Position numbers and translations under genes: made by a program. Shown one piece after another: positions 24,397 to 32,904 of a DNA stretch of 64,000 bases. The DNA lies in NCBI GenBank assembly GCA_964607245.1, contig CAZSIB010000003.1, positions 1 through 64,000 of the forward strand. The letters run 5' to 3'. Below the pieces are notes generated by a model. That model worked only from the letters and a program-made list of their open reading frames with translations, did no database searches and was not told the origin of the DNA. The stretch is from CAZLPZ01 sp964607245 (GTDB lineage: Bacteria; Pseudomonadota; Alphaproteobacteria; Micavibrionales; Micavibrionaceae). Every line of letters starts with the position of its first letter. Within the stretch, counting starts at the first letter, position 1.

Positions 24397-25503
24397 ATGA
24401 AAAACAATGACGATCTAACATCGGAGAGAGGCGGTTTGCCGACAAGTTCGGTTCAGGCGTCGCGTCTCTATCAACTGGCACGCAGCAAAGAAGCTTCCGC
24501 GCGCGCGGAACTTGGCGACGCCGTCACCGAGATTTTTTCATCTGAAAAATTGTCGCTGCGCGAACAAGAAATCGTTGCAGATATTTTGATTACCCTTTTG
24601 CGCCAGGCGGAAAAAGATTTGCGTCGCGCGATTGCGGAACGTCTTTCGGTGATTGATCACGCCCCCTTGCGCGTCATCTTGCACCTTTCGAATGACGAGA
24701 TCGATGTTGCTCAACCTGTTCTTGAGAAAAGCACCGTCCTTGAAGAGATGGATTTGATGCTGATCATCGAGATGCAGAAATCCCCCTATTGGCAATCGAT
24801 CGCGCGGCGTAAGGGGCTCAAGGTTCCTGTCGTGCGTGCGCTTGTGAATACACGTGATCCCGAAACAGCCGTTGTGTTGGTGCGCAATGATGATGCACCG
24901 ATCCCGGATGATTCATTTAAAATTCTGGCAGAAATGGCTGCGGTGTCGAACGATCTGTCCGGGTCACTGTTAAGCCGTGCGGATCTGCCCAAGGATTTGG
25001 TTGCGATTTTATACGCCCATGCGGGCCGCAAGATCGAACAACAACTGGCCGAAGATGGCCAAGACAACATGGATCACGTCGCCGATGTGACCGATGAGTT
25101 TGTTGCGGCGGCACAAGACGATTACACGCCCACGCGGCTCATGATTGACGCCGCGCGTGTTCTGTCTGCCCGGGGGCAATTGTCAATTGAGACGATGGCC
25201 CAGGCCTTAAAGAACGGTCAAATTGCCTCGTGCATCGCGCAAATGATGGTGCACATGGATCTGGAACTCGGCCAGGTGCGGCACATCCTGATGGAACCCA
25301 CGGGCGAAAGCCTCGCTGCTTTTTGCCGGATCCAACGCGCCGACAAGAAGGTCTTTCTGAAAGTCTTTTTACTCACTCAGAAATACCGTTCGGGCGACCG
25401 CTTGGTGGACCCGCTGATGCTGAATAAGGCGCTCACCACATTCGATCAAATGACCATGGAAGCCTGCGTTGGGCGGATGCAACCACTCCGCGCGGCGGGG
25501 TAA
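24397..25503 (+). CDS. DUF2336 domain protein
   Basis: A 368-residue, almost all-helical protein of the DUF2336 family, which is common in alphaproteobacteria and has no settled function. The HEAT-like helical pairs (DILITLLRQAEKDLRRAIAE; HLSNDEIDVAQPVLEKS; ILAEMAAVSNDLSGSLLSRA) cover about residues 20-230. No catalytic motif is apparent. A TATAAT at 24302-24307 in the 174-bp upstream gap may belong to its promoter, but no good -35 box is in place. The 3' end overlaps the antisense exported-protein gene by 71 bp. Confidence 0.8.
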   Translation: MKNNDDLTSERGGLPTSSVQASRLYQLARSKEASARAELGDAVTEIFSSEKLSLREQEIVADILITLLRQAEKDLRRAIAERLSVIDHAPLRVILHLSNDEIDVAQPVLEKSTVLEEMDLMLIIEMQKSPYWQSIARRKGLKVPVVRALVNTRDPETAVVLVRNDDAPIPDDSFKILAEMAAVSNDLSGSLLSRADLPKDLVAILYAHAGRKIEQQLAEDGQDNMDHVADVTDEFVAAAQDDYTPTRLMIDAARVLSARGQLSIETMAQALKNGQIASCIAQMMVHMDLELGQVRHILMEPTGESLAAFCRIQRADKKVFLKVFLLTQKYRSGDRLVDPLMLNKALTTFDQMTMEACVGRMQPLRAAG

Positions 25504-26023
25504 TCCTATCACGGTAAAAGTACTGGGCCGTGCGGCGGTTACACGTGATCATCGCATCCGCCATGCTTTGGGCTGGGTCGGCTTGGGGGTTGATCCCTTC
25601 GCGGTCGGCGTGCGCGGCATAGGTCACGGCGTAACATCCGCAAAAATCTTGATAATCATCGCGCGTTTTGAGGGCCCATTCCAGGCAGTCGCCGTAACTT
25701 TGCACGGCCAAACTATCCTGGTCGATACATCCGCGATAGGCATCGGATTTCATGAAATCCATTTGGGTATAAAGACGCGCATTAATATCATGCGCCTCAG
25801 TCCCCGCGCGGATCAAGGCATTTCGTTCATCCGCGACGCGATCCAGAAAAGACACAGCCGCGCAGTCGCATTTATACCGTGTATGAAACGGCGATGCCTT
25901 GCATGAATCATAGGTAGATTGCACCAAGGCATAATCTTCTTCTGATAGATTTTGTTCGTTGGCGAAAGCCATCGGAAAAATGCTCAACCATAAGAAAAGG
26001 AAAGTCCAAAAACGCACGCTCAT
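25433..26023 (-). CDS. Exported Cys-containing protein of unknown family
   Basis: A 196-residue protein with a signal peptide (about 21 residues, ending PMAFA). The mature part has cysteines in pairs (SCKASP, KCDCAAVS, GCIDQD, DCLEWA, FCGCYAV, TCNRR), suggesting several disulphides in the periplasm. No family is recognised. It starts just before the clpA stop (26020-26023 overlap, ATGA type), so it is likely the last gene of the clpS-clpA transcript. Its 3' end runs 71 bp into the DUF2336 gene on the other strand. Confidence 0.7.
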   Translation of the reverse strand: MSVRFWTFLFLWLSIFPMAFANEQNLSEEDYALVQSTYDSCKASPFHTRYKCDCAAVSFLDRVADERNALIRAGTEAHDINARLYTQMDFMKSDAYRGCIDQDSLAVQSYGDCLEWALKTRDDYQDFCGCYAVTYAAHADREGINPQADPAQSMADAMITCNRRTAQYFYRDRITPPRGVVASAQRRLPWSFDRMW

Positions 26024-28329
26024 GACGGAGTAATTTCTTTCTTTGGGCGCGGCGTCGATTTTTGTTTGCGCGGATTTTCGGCGTCTGGATAGGTGAACAC
26101 AAGGTCCCCACCCACGTAATCAATTTTCACATGCCCGCCCGATTGCAACCGCCCAAAGAGCAATTCATCGGAAAGCGGTTTTTTGATGCGTTCTTGAATG
26201 ACCCGCGCCAAAGGACGTGCGCCCATCGCCCGGTCATATCCTGTTTCCGCGAGATGCGCACGGGCGGCGTCCGAAAGTGCAATGGTGACATTACGTTCGG
26301 AAAGCTGGGATTCCATTTGCATGATAAATTTATCGACCACACGCGCCACCGTTTGCGGGGCCAGCGCTGAGAACGGAATAATCGCGTCCAATCGGTTACG
26401 AAATTCCGGACTAAACAGCCGGTTAATTTCAACCATATCATCGCCCGCCCGAGAGTCGTGCATAAACCCAAAGGATGCCTTGGCAAGTTCAGATGCACCC
26501 GCATTGGTCGTCATGATCAAAATCACGTTCCGAAAATCAACGCTTTTTCCATTATTGTCGGTCAGTCGGCCGTAATCCATCACCTGAAGCAAAATGTTGA
26601 ATAAATCTGGATGCGCCTTTTCAATTTCATCCAGCAACAACACGCAATGCGGATGCTGATCAATCTTGTCGGTCATCAACCCGCCTTGATCAAACCCCAC
26701 GTAACCGGGCGGGGCCCCGATCAACCGCGATACCGAATGGCGCTCCATATATTCCGACATGTCAAACCGGACAAGTTCTAACCCCAATGTATGGGCCAGT
26801 TGCCGTGCGACTTCTGTCTTTCCAACGCCGGTGGGTCCTGAAAATAAATACGATCCAATGGGTTTTTCTGGATCACGAAGCCCCGCGCGTGCGAGTTTAA
26901 TCGCGGATACCAATTGATCAATTGCGCGGTCCTGATCAAAGACCAAACGTTTCAGATCAGATTCAAGACTTTTTAAACTTTCTCGGTCATCTCGCGAAAC
27001 GGTTTTCGACGGGATACGCGCAATCGTGGCCACAACACCTTCGATATCCTTGAGATGGATTGTTTTCTTGCGTTTTTGTTCCGGCACCAACATTTGCGCC
27101 GCGCCAATTTCATCGATCACATCGATTGCCTTGTCGGGTAATTTCCGGTCGCTCATATAGCGGGAGGATAATTCCACCGCGCCACGAATGGCGGCGGATG
27201 TGTATTTCACCTTGTGGTGCGCTTCATAATAGGGTTTGAGCCCCTCAAGAATCTTGATCGCATCCTCAATCGAGGGTTCGGCCACGTCAATTTTTTGGAA
27301 CCGCCGTGCGAGCGCCCGGTCCTTTTCAAAGTAGGTGCGGTATTCTTTATACGTCGTCGACCCAATACAACGTAAGGTCCCATTTGAAAGTGCGGGTTTG
27401 AGCAAATTCCCCGCGTCCATCGCCCCGCCGGATGTTGCACCGGCACCAATGATTGTATGAATTTCATCAATAAATAAAACGGCGTCGGGATAGGCCGCAA
27501 GTTCCGCAAGCACATTTTTTAACCGTTCTTCAAAGTCCCCACGATACCGCGTACCCGCCAGCAACGCACCCATATCGAGCGAGAAAATCGTGACGCCTTT
27601 TAACACATCGGGCACCTGCCCCTTGTTGATTTTGAGCGCGAGACCCTCGGCAATAGCGGTTTTTCCAACACCTGGATCCCCCACATAAAGCGGATTGTTT
27701 TTTGTGCGTCGGCAGAGGATTTGGATCGTCCGGTCAACCTCGGCCCCCCGGCCAATCAACGGGTCCACCTTGCCCTTGCGTGCCTTGTGATTGAGGTTCA
27801 CGCAGTACGCATCCAGCGCCTCTTTCCCGGATTTAACGGTTTTTTCTGCGGGCTCCTCCACCCCTTCGGGAGCACGGGCCGGATCCCCCTTGCCTACCAC
27901 TTTGGCAATCCCGTGCGAAATGTAATTCACAGCGTCAAACCGGGTCATATCCTGTTCTTGCAGAAAATAGACCGCGTGGCTTTCACGTTCGGAAAAAAGG
28001 GCAACCAGAATATTCGCGCCGGTCACTTCTTCGCGGCCAGACGATTGCACATGGATCGCCGCGCGCTGCAAAACACGTTGAAACGCTGTTGTCGGCTTCG
28101 CATCAAGGCCCGAAAGATTCACAAGGTAGTTCAGTTCCGTATCAATATACGTGACCAGTTGTTCCCGCAAATCATCAATCCCAATCCCGCAGGCCTTCAA
28201 GACCGCCACCGCATCTGGATCATCAAGAAGTGCCAGGAGTAAATGTTCGAGCGTCGCAAATTCATGCCGCCGTTCGGTCGAGAGCCCCAAGGCACGGTGC
28301 AGTGTTTGTTCAAGATGACGGGAAAGCAT
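26020..28329 (-). CDS. clpA: ATP-dependent Clp protease ATP-binding subunit ClpA
   Basis: ClpA is the AAA+ unfoldase that feeds ClpP. The 769-residue protein has the Clp_N repeats (to about 140), AAA domain 1 with Walker A GDPGVGKTA and Walker B LFIDEIHT, and AAA domain 2 with GPTGVGKTE and LLLDEIEKAHPD. The loop ASFGFMHDS corresponds to the IGL/IGF ClpP-docking loop. ATG 28329 is 5 bp after the clpS stop with GGGAATAG upstream; GTG 28356 is less likely. clpP is not in the window. Confidence 0.96.
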   Translation of the reverse strand: MLSRHLEQTLHRALGLSTERRHEFATLEHLLLALLDDPDAVAVLKACGIGIDDLREQLVTYIDTELNYLVNLSGLDAKPTTAFQRVLQRAAIHVQSSGREEVTGANILVALFSERESHAVYFLQEQDMTRFDAVNYISHGIAKVVGKGDPARAPEGVEEPAEKTVKSGKEALDAYCVNLNHKARKGKVDPLIGRGAEVDRTIQILCRRTKNNPLYVGDPGVGKTAIAEGLALKINKGQVPDVLKGVTIFSLDMGALLAGTRYRGDFEERLKNVLAELAAYPDAVLFIDEIHTIIGAGATSGGAMDAGNLLKPALSNGTLRCIGSTTYKEYRTYFEKDRALARRFQKIDVAEPSIEDAIKILEGLKPYYEAHHKVKYTSAAIRGAVELSSRYMSDRKLPDKAIDVIDEIGAAQMLVPEQKRKKTIHLKDIEGVVATIARIPSKTVSRDDRESLKSLESDLKRLVFDQDRAIDQLVSAIKLARAGLRDPEKPIGSYLFSGPTGVGKTEVARQLAHTLGLELVRFDMSEYMERHSVSRLIGAPPGYVGFDQGGLMTDKIDQHPHCVLLLDEIEKAHPDLFNILLQVMDYGRLTDNNGKSVDFRNVILIMTTNAGASELAKASFGFMHDSRAGDDMVEINRLFSPEFRNRLDAIIPFSALAPQTVARVVDKFIMQMESQLSERNVTIALSDAARAHLAETGYDRAMGARPLARVIQERIKKPLSDELLFGRLQSGGHVKIDYVGGDLVFTYPDAENPRKQKSTPRPKKEITPS

Positions 28330-28334
28330 GATAT

Positions 28335-28685
28335 CTATTCCCGCTCCATCGTGCACTGCAAAGGTTGTTCACTGGCCCGCGCGAAATCTGTGACTTGCCC
28401 CACTTTTGTCTCGGCGATTTCATACGTGTAAATCCCGCAAATCCCGACCCCGCGCCGATGCACATGAAGCATGATATCGGTCGCCTCGGCCCGGTTTTTG
28501 TTAAAAAACCGCTCGAGCACATGGATCACAAATTCCATAGGCGTGTAATCGTCATTGAGCAACATGACTTTATAAAGCGACGGCTTTTTGGTCTTGGTCC
28601 GGGATTTTAAAAGCAAACCGGGCTGTCCCCGCCCATTCCCGTTGCCGTCATCCGGCGGCACAGGCAAATTGCTTTCATCGGTCAT
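28335..28685 (-). CDS. clpS: ClpA adaptor ClpS
   Basis: ClpS delivers N-degron proteins to ClpA. The 116-residue form has a Gly/Asn-rich flexible N-terminus, then the core: LYKVMLLNDDYTPMEFVIHV, LERFF, HRRGVGICGIYTYEIAETK. The residues that bind the N-terminal amino acid (ND-D and the His of LHVHRRG) are present. The start at 28685 matches related proteins. An ATG at 28724 would add 13 residues and has AAGG directly abutting it. Confidence 0.93.
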   Translation of the reverse strand: MTDESNLPVPPDDGNGNGRGQPGLLLKSRTKTKKPSLYKVMLLNDDYTPMEFVIHVLERFFNKNRAEATDIMLHVHRRGVGICGIYTYEIAETKVGQVTDFARASEQPLQCTMERE

Positions 28686-28846
28686 GGTCGTCACAGGCAA
28701 AAAAGAGGTCACGGCGTCTATCATCCTTACGCTGGCGATGAAGTCATTCTATTGATCTCTTAATATAGCACGATGTGTTAAAAAAAACAGAAAATGGGGC
28801 GACAAAAAACATCAGATTTTATACCTGTCCTCACCTAATCTGACAT

Positions 28847-28874
28847 AAAAAAAGCCCCGGTCGCGGGGCTTTTT
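28847..28874 (-). terminator. Terminator of the phasin gene
   Basis: AGCCCCG/CGGGGCT stem with a 4-base loop, A7 on one side and T5 on the other. On the minus strand the U run follows the stem 26 bp after the phasin stop. Confidence 0.85.
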
Positions 28875-28899
28875 CAGAATATTTTATGAATCCAGCGAA

Positions 28900-29454
28900 T
28901 TAAGCCGCGATCGAATCGGTCGCTTTTTTCATCGCCTTACCGATTTGTTCATTGAGCGGTTCCATCGCATCGGTGGCAAGACGCACACCCATTTCGGTGA
29001 AACGGGTCATCGCCTGCATCATGTCGTCAAAACTGGTTTGCGCCATTTTGCTTTGCATCTCGGTCATTTCGTTCATCGTCTTGCAGGTCATGAGTGTTTT
29101 CATGGCTTCGGCTTGCTTGGTCGAGGCACCTTGCGCCACTTCCATGCAAAGGTTCATCATTTCCTGCATCCGTTCAGCGCAGATTTTGCCGGAACGCGCC
29201 ATAGCTTCCATGCTTTGTTTCATCATCTGTCCTTGATCCTTTGAAAAGGCATCAAATTGCGACTGGGATTTATTCATCATCTTTTCCATCTCCTTGGGGG
29301 TTGTCGGCGCAGTAAATCCGGCAGACGGCCAAACGCCGGCGCCATAGTTCGGAATGGACGACATCGTCGCCGCTTTTGGTTTCAGCAAAAGCTTTTTGGG
29401 CTTTGCTTTAGTCTTGGCGCGCGCCTGAACTGAACGCGTTTGTTTCTTGGCCAT
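28900..29454 (-). CDS. Phasin family protein
   Basis: A 184-residue phasin. Phasins coat polyhydroxyalkanoate granules as amphipathic helices. A basic, Lys/Ala-rich N-terminus (KTKAKPKKLLLKPKAA) precedes a Met-rich helical domain of about 120 residues (MEKMMNKSQSQFDAFSKDQ; ASTKQAEAMKTLMTCKTM; DMMQAMTRFTEMGVRLA), characteristic of phasin_2. It implies that the organism may store PHA, but no pha synthase gene is in the window. A good promoter and a possible PhaR-type operator lie upstream. Confidence 0.85.
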   Translation of the reverse strand: MAKKQTRSVQARAKTKAKPKKLLLKPKAATMSSIPNYGAGVWPSAGFTAPTTPKEMEKMMNKSQSQFDAFSKDQGQMMKQSMEAMARSGKICAERMQEMMNLCMEVAQGASTKQAEAMKTLMTCKTMNEMTEMQSKMAQTSFDDMMQAMTRFTEMGVRLATDAMEPLNEQIGKAMKKATDSIAA

Positions 29455-29548
29455 GATCTGTTTTATCCTTCTTCAAAAAGTTGCCGCATCCATCAGCATG
29501 GTGCGACCAAATTGCTCCACGGGATCGTGTCACGTCAGATACGGGGGA

Positions 29549-29577
29549 ATTATACGTTAGGTTGTATACCCGCGCAA
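29549..29577 (-). promoter_or_regulatory. Promoter of the phasin gene
   Basis: On the minus strand TTGCGC (29572-29577), 17 bp, TATAAT (29549-29554). It gives a leader of about 85 nt. Confidence 0.6.
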
Positions 29578-29585
29578 GCTTTTTT

Positions 29586-29598
29586 TTGCACTGCACAA
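29586..29598. promoter_or_regulatory. TTGCACTGCACAA dyad upstream of the phasin promoter
   Basis: An imperfect palindrome of TGCA half-sites 8 bp upstream of the -35 box. TGC/GCA dyads are reported for PhaR repressors of phasin genes; assignment here is inference. Confidence 0.35.
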
Positions 29599-29618
29599 AT
29601 TTTTGATAATTGGGGTTC

Positions 29619-30785
29619 TCACGGATTGGCAAATGTACTGGGGGCTGGAATAGCAACAACCGCCGATCCGGGCTGTACCTGAAGAATCGGCAAGGCCCGT
29701 TCCGCCATACCCGCGGATGTAAACCGGAACAGGCCATTGATCCCTGTAAACCCACCTGGCCGCGTGAGTGCCGCTGGCGTAACCCCATCCGGCCCCAGTT
29801 GCCGACCCGCCGTAATCGCAAGCGCAACAGCGTCATACGCCAACGACGCGAGACGCGGGGCGGCGCCACCAAATTGACGCAAATAAATCTGTTCAAACCG
29901 CGCCCGGGCGCCCCGCGCAGGGGCCGCATAATACCCGCCCACAAGTGCGCCATATTTCATGACATTAATATCATCCCACAACCCCGTCCCCATCAGAACA
30001 GGTAGCGTTCTCCCGGCTGCGGCGAAATGAGGTTCGGCCACGGTCATGACATGTGTGGCTTGATCCGGCGGAAGGGGCAAGAAAACCCCATCAACCGGTA
30101 GACCGTCCCCCTTGGCAGCAATCAACGCCGACAGGCGAGTGGAGAGTAACGTATCGGATCGTCCCGCAAGCCACAGCGGTCCCGTCACGTTCACCCCCTG
30201 GGCCCGCGCGGCGGTGATAAATGCTTCTGTTGTTGTTTGCCCATACGCATCCCGCACACCCACGACCAAGACATTCTTTAATCCACGAACAGCGGCAAAT
30301 CCCGCAATCTGCCGGGCCTGATCTCCTGGTAAAATCCCAATCAAAAACGTCCCGTCACCCGCCGCCGTCACGTCGGTTGAAAACGCAATCATCGGCACCG
30401 CCGCGGCGTGCGCCACAGGGCGCACCGCCCGCACGTCATCGGCAAAGACGGGCCCAAGTAACAACGTCGCGCCACCTTGAACCGCCCGATTTGCCGCCGC
30501 CACCGCACCGCCCGTTCCAATATCTTCGAATGTTAATTCAAACTGACGATCGCCCAAGTCTGAAATCGCGAGGGTCGCCGCATTCTGCATCGCTTCGCCC
30601 AATTTCGCGTCCTTGCCCGACAAGGGGAATAACGCCGCCACATGAACCGGGCGATTATTCACGACCGCTTGCGATTGAGTTGTGGCCGGAAGGCTTGTTT
30701 TGGGTTCAAGAGAAGGCCCCTGATTCGTCGCACAAGACGTGAGGAACAGGCCGAAAACAATGAACGACAATAAACGGTAAAACAT
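29619..30785 (-). CDS. LpoA-like lipoprotein with periplasmic-binding-protein fold
   Basis: A 388-residue lipoprotein: lipobox FLTSC with Cys18 (from ATG 30785), a short linker, then a type-1 periplasmic binding fold (HVAALFPLSGKDAKLGEAMQ; NRAVQGGATLLLGPVF; VLVVGVRDAYGQTTTEAF). This is the C-domain architecture of LpoA, the outer-membrane activator of PBP1A. The N-terminal TPR domain of enterobacterial LpoA is missing, as I expect in alphaproteobacteria. It is divergent from rsmI-yraN, a gene order also seen with lpoA. GGGA lies 9 bp before ATG 30785; ATG 30794 is possible. Confidence 0.8.
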   Translation of the reverse strand: MFYRLLSFIVFGLFLTSCATNQGPSLEPKTSLPATTQSQAVVNNRPVHVAALFPLSGKDAKLGEAMQNAATLAISDLGDRQFELTFEDIGTGGAVAAANRAVQGGATLLLGPVFADDVRAVRPVAHAAAVPMIAFSTDVTAAGDGTFLIGILPGDQARQIAGFAAVRGLKNVLVVGVRDAYGQTTTEAFITAARAQGVNVTGPLWLAGRSDTLLSTRLSALIAAKGDGLPVDGVFLPLPPDQATHVMTVAEPHFAAAGRTLPVLMGTGLWDDINVMKYGALVGGYYAAPARGARARFEQIYLRQFGGAAPRLASLAYDAVALAITAGRQLGPDGVTPAALTRPGGFTGINGLFRFTSAGMAERALPILQVQPGSAVVAIPAPSTFANP

Positions 30786-30879
30786 CAACGGCATCCCATA
30801 TTACACGTATAATCCAAAAAACATCTCTCTCGCCCCAGAGATTACTTTATAATTTTCCAAAATGGCACTATAAAAAACA

Positions 30880-31737
30880 ATGACTGAAAAAAAACCTTCC
30901 CCTGCGCTTTATTTGGTCGCAACACCCATCGGAAACTTGCGTGATATCACTTTACGCGCACTCGATACACTGCACGCTGCCGACCTTATTTTATGCGAAG
31001 ATACGCGCGTCACGGGCAAGCTGTTACAGCATTACGGGATTCAAAAACCACTTGCTGTTTATAATGAACAGCGGGAAAAGCAAGACCATACGCCCGTGAT
31101 CGATAAAATCCGGGCGGGGGCCGTTGTGGCCCTTGTCAGTGATGCTGGCATGCCCCTTCTGTCCGATCCGGGATATCAACTGGTTCAGGCCTGTTTGGAT
31201 GCGGATATTCCCGTGACATCTCTTCCAGGGGCGAGCGCCATTTTGACCGCGCTTCAACTCTCAGGGCTGCCGTCCGATGCGTTTTTGTTCTTGGGTTTTT
31301 TGCCAAACAAAACAACAGAACGTAAAACGAAATTACGAAACCTTGCCGATGTGCCCGCAACGATTGTTTTGTTTGAACGCGCCACACGTGTTCCGGATCT
31401 CCTGCGGGATATTCAAGAGACATTAGGCCCGCGCAATGTGGCCGTCGCGCGTGAACTGACCAAACTGTTTGAAGATGTCCGTCGTGGAGCGATTACTGCG
31501 GTGCAGCAATCGCTGATCACCACACCAATCAAGGGTGAAGTTGTCGTCTTGATTGATCGTGCAAAGGAGCCATCAGATGCGACCGACGACACCGCCATCA
31601 TCGCGGCCTTGCGCACGCATATGGCGACAAAACCTTTGCGCGTCGCGGTCGATGATGTGTGCGGCCTTTTGGCACTTCCGCGCCGCCGTGTCTACGAACT
31701 GGCCTTGCAGTTACGCGATGATGACCCGTCCGATTAA
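30880..31737 (+). CDS. rsmI: 16S rRNA (cytidine1402-2'-O)-methyltransferase RsmI
   Basis: RsmI methylates the ribose of C1402 in the decoding centre using SAM. The 285-residue SPOUT-free, tetrapyrrole-methylase-fold protein has ALYLVATPIGNLRDITLRAL, CEDTRVTGKLL, ALVSDAGMPLLSDPGYQLV and TSLPGASAILTALQLSGLP. A C-terminal helical domain (PLRVAVDDVCGLLALPRRRVYE) is present. The length is normal. yraN overlaps its end by about 20 bp. Confidence 0.96.
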   Translation: MTEKKPSPALYLVATPIGNLRDITLRALDTLHAADLILCEDTRVTGKLLQHYGIQKPLAVYNEQREKQDHTPVIDKIRAGAVVALVSDAGMPLLSDPGYQLVQACLDADIPVTSLPGASAILTALQLSGLPSDAFLFLGFLPNKTTERKTKLRNLADVPATIVLFERATRVPDLLRDIQETLGPRNVAVARELTKLFEDVRRGAITAVQQSLITTPIKGEVVVLIDRAKEPSDATDDTAIIAALRTHMATKPLRVAVDDVCGLLALPRRRVYELALQLRDDDPSD

Positions 31738-32104
31738 CCAAAAACCCGCACGCGCACAATCCTATCGCCATGGGATTTATGCCGAAATCTGGGCGGCACT
31801 TTATTTGTGGTGCCGGGGATATCGTTTGCGTGCCTGGCGCTATAAAACCAGCGGCGGGGAAATTGATTTGATTGCGACGCGTGGGCGTACCTTGGTTTTT
31901 GTCGAGGTTAAATATCGCCCCGACGTGAGCCAAGCGGTTTCGGCCATTCCGCCTGCGGCCTATCATCGGCTGCGCGCGGCGGGCGCCACCTATTTAGCCC
32001 ACCACCCCCGATTTTGTGAGTATTCCGCGCGTTTTGACCTGATTGCGGTGGGACGATTTGGCCGAATCCGACATCTGGACAATATCGACCTCTCCGGCGC
32101 ATAA
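31718..32104 (+). CDS. YraN family (UPF0102) endonuclease-like protein
   Basis: A 128-residue protein of the UPF0102 family with a restriction-endonuclease-like fold: GIYAEIWAALYLWCRGY, GGEIDLIATRGRTLVFVEVK carrying the E-D-ExK type active-site residues, and the FDLIAVGRFGRIRHLDN ending. The in vivo role is not settled. Two ATGs in tandem (31718 and 31721) are possible starts; both overlap the rsmI end, suggesting coupling. Confidence 0.88.
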   Translation: MMTRPINQKPARAQSYRHGIYAEIWAALYLWCRGYRLRAWRYKTSGGEIDLIATRGRTLVFVEVKYRPDVSQAVSAIPPAAYHRLRAAGATYLAHHPRFCEYSARFDLIAVGRFGRIRHLDNIDLSGA

Positions 32105-32152
32105 TTGGCCATGTTTTTTAAGTTCGGACGCCCAACCTGAAGAGGTGTGATC

Positions 32153-32887
32153 ATGCCCATCCCAATCCGTATCCCTGTTCTCGTTCTATTGGCACTCGCT
32201 ACGGGTACCCAAACCGCCTGTACGGGTGCAGGCCTCGCCCTGGGGGCCGGTGCTGCCGCCGGCATGGCCGCCACACGCGAAGGCGGTATTAAAGAAGCGG
32301 CCTCGGACCTTGAAATCAAGGCCAAGATTAATGATCTCTGGTTTCGTTCGAACACCGATATGTTCCGCAAGTTAAATCTAACAGTCGATCAGGGCCGTGT
32401 GCTCATCACAGGTGTCGTTCAAAACCCCGAACACCGGGTTGAAGCCGTGCGCCTTGCCTGGCAACCCCGCGGTGTGAAACAAGTCATCAACGAAGTCCGC
32501 GTGGCCGACAGTGAGGGGCTTGAAGGCTATGCCCGCGATACATGGATCACAACGCAACTGCGCACAAAAATGACCTTTGCCCGTGATATTCAATCGATCA
32601 ATTATACGATCGATACCGTCCAGGGAATTGTCTATCTCATGGGCGCCGCACGCAACCAGGCGGAACTGGATCTGGTCATCGATACCGCACGGAATATCAA
32701 AGGCGTGAAACAAGTTATTTCCTATGTAAAGATGATGGGAGAGCCGATTGAAACCCCGCGCGTTGTCTCGTCTGGGCCAGAACCCATTGTCACATCCACG
32801 CCCGCCTCAAACGCGCCCTTTGAATCAAGCGTCTTACCCGCGCAAAGCGACCCGGCACCTGTGACATCTGCCACACTTCCCCCCTGA
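32153..32887 (+). CDS. Lipoprotein with two BON domains
   Basis: A 244-residue envelope protein. The signal sequence ends at TQTAC (Cys23); the lipobox is imperfect (Gln at -3) but a lipoprotein is likely. Two BON domains follow (about 45-115: DLEIKAKINDLWFRS.., VLITGVVQNPEHRVEAV; about 120-190: TQLRTKMTFARDI.., GIVYLMGAARNQAELDLV). Then comes a Pro/Thr/Ser-rich tail. This is the DolP (YraP)-like layout, which keeps the outer membrane tight. It sits next to yraN, as dolP does in enterobacteria. AGAGG precedes ATG 32153; GTG 32147 abuts it. Confidence 0.85.
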   Translation: MPIPIRIPVLVLLALATGTQTACTGAGLALGAGAAAGMAATREGGIKEAASDLEIKAKINDLWFRSNTDMFRKLNLTVDQGRVLITGVVQNPEHRVEAVRLAWQPRGVKQVINEVRVADSEGLEGYARDTWITTQLRTKMTFARDIQSINYTIDTVQGIVYLMGAARNQAELDLVIDTARNIKGVKQVISYVKMMGEPIETPRVVSSGPEPIVTSTPASNAPFESSVLPAQSDPAPVTSATLPP

Positions 32888-32904
32888 TCGCATTGGGACC
32901 CGCG

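Noticed and set aside
29408..29953. Frame bridging the phasin start and the LpoA-like end
   Set aside because: It overlaps two better-supported genes in another frame and the promoter/operator region.
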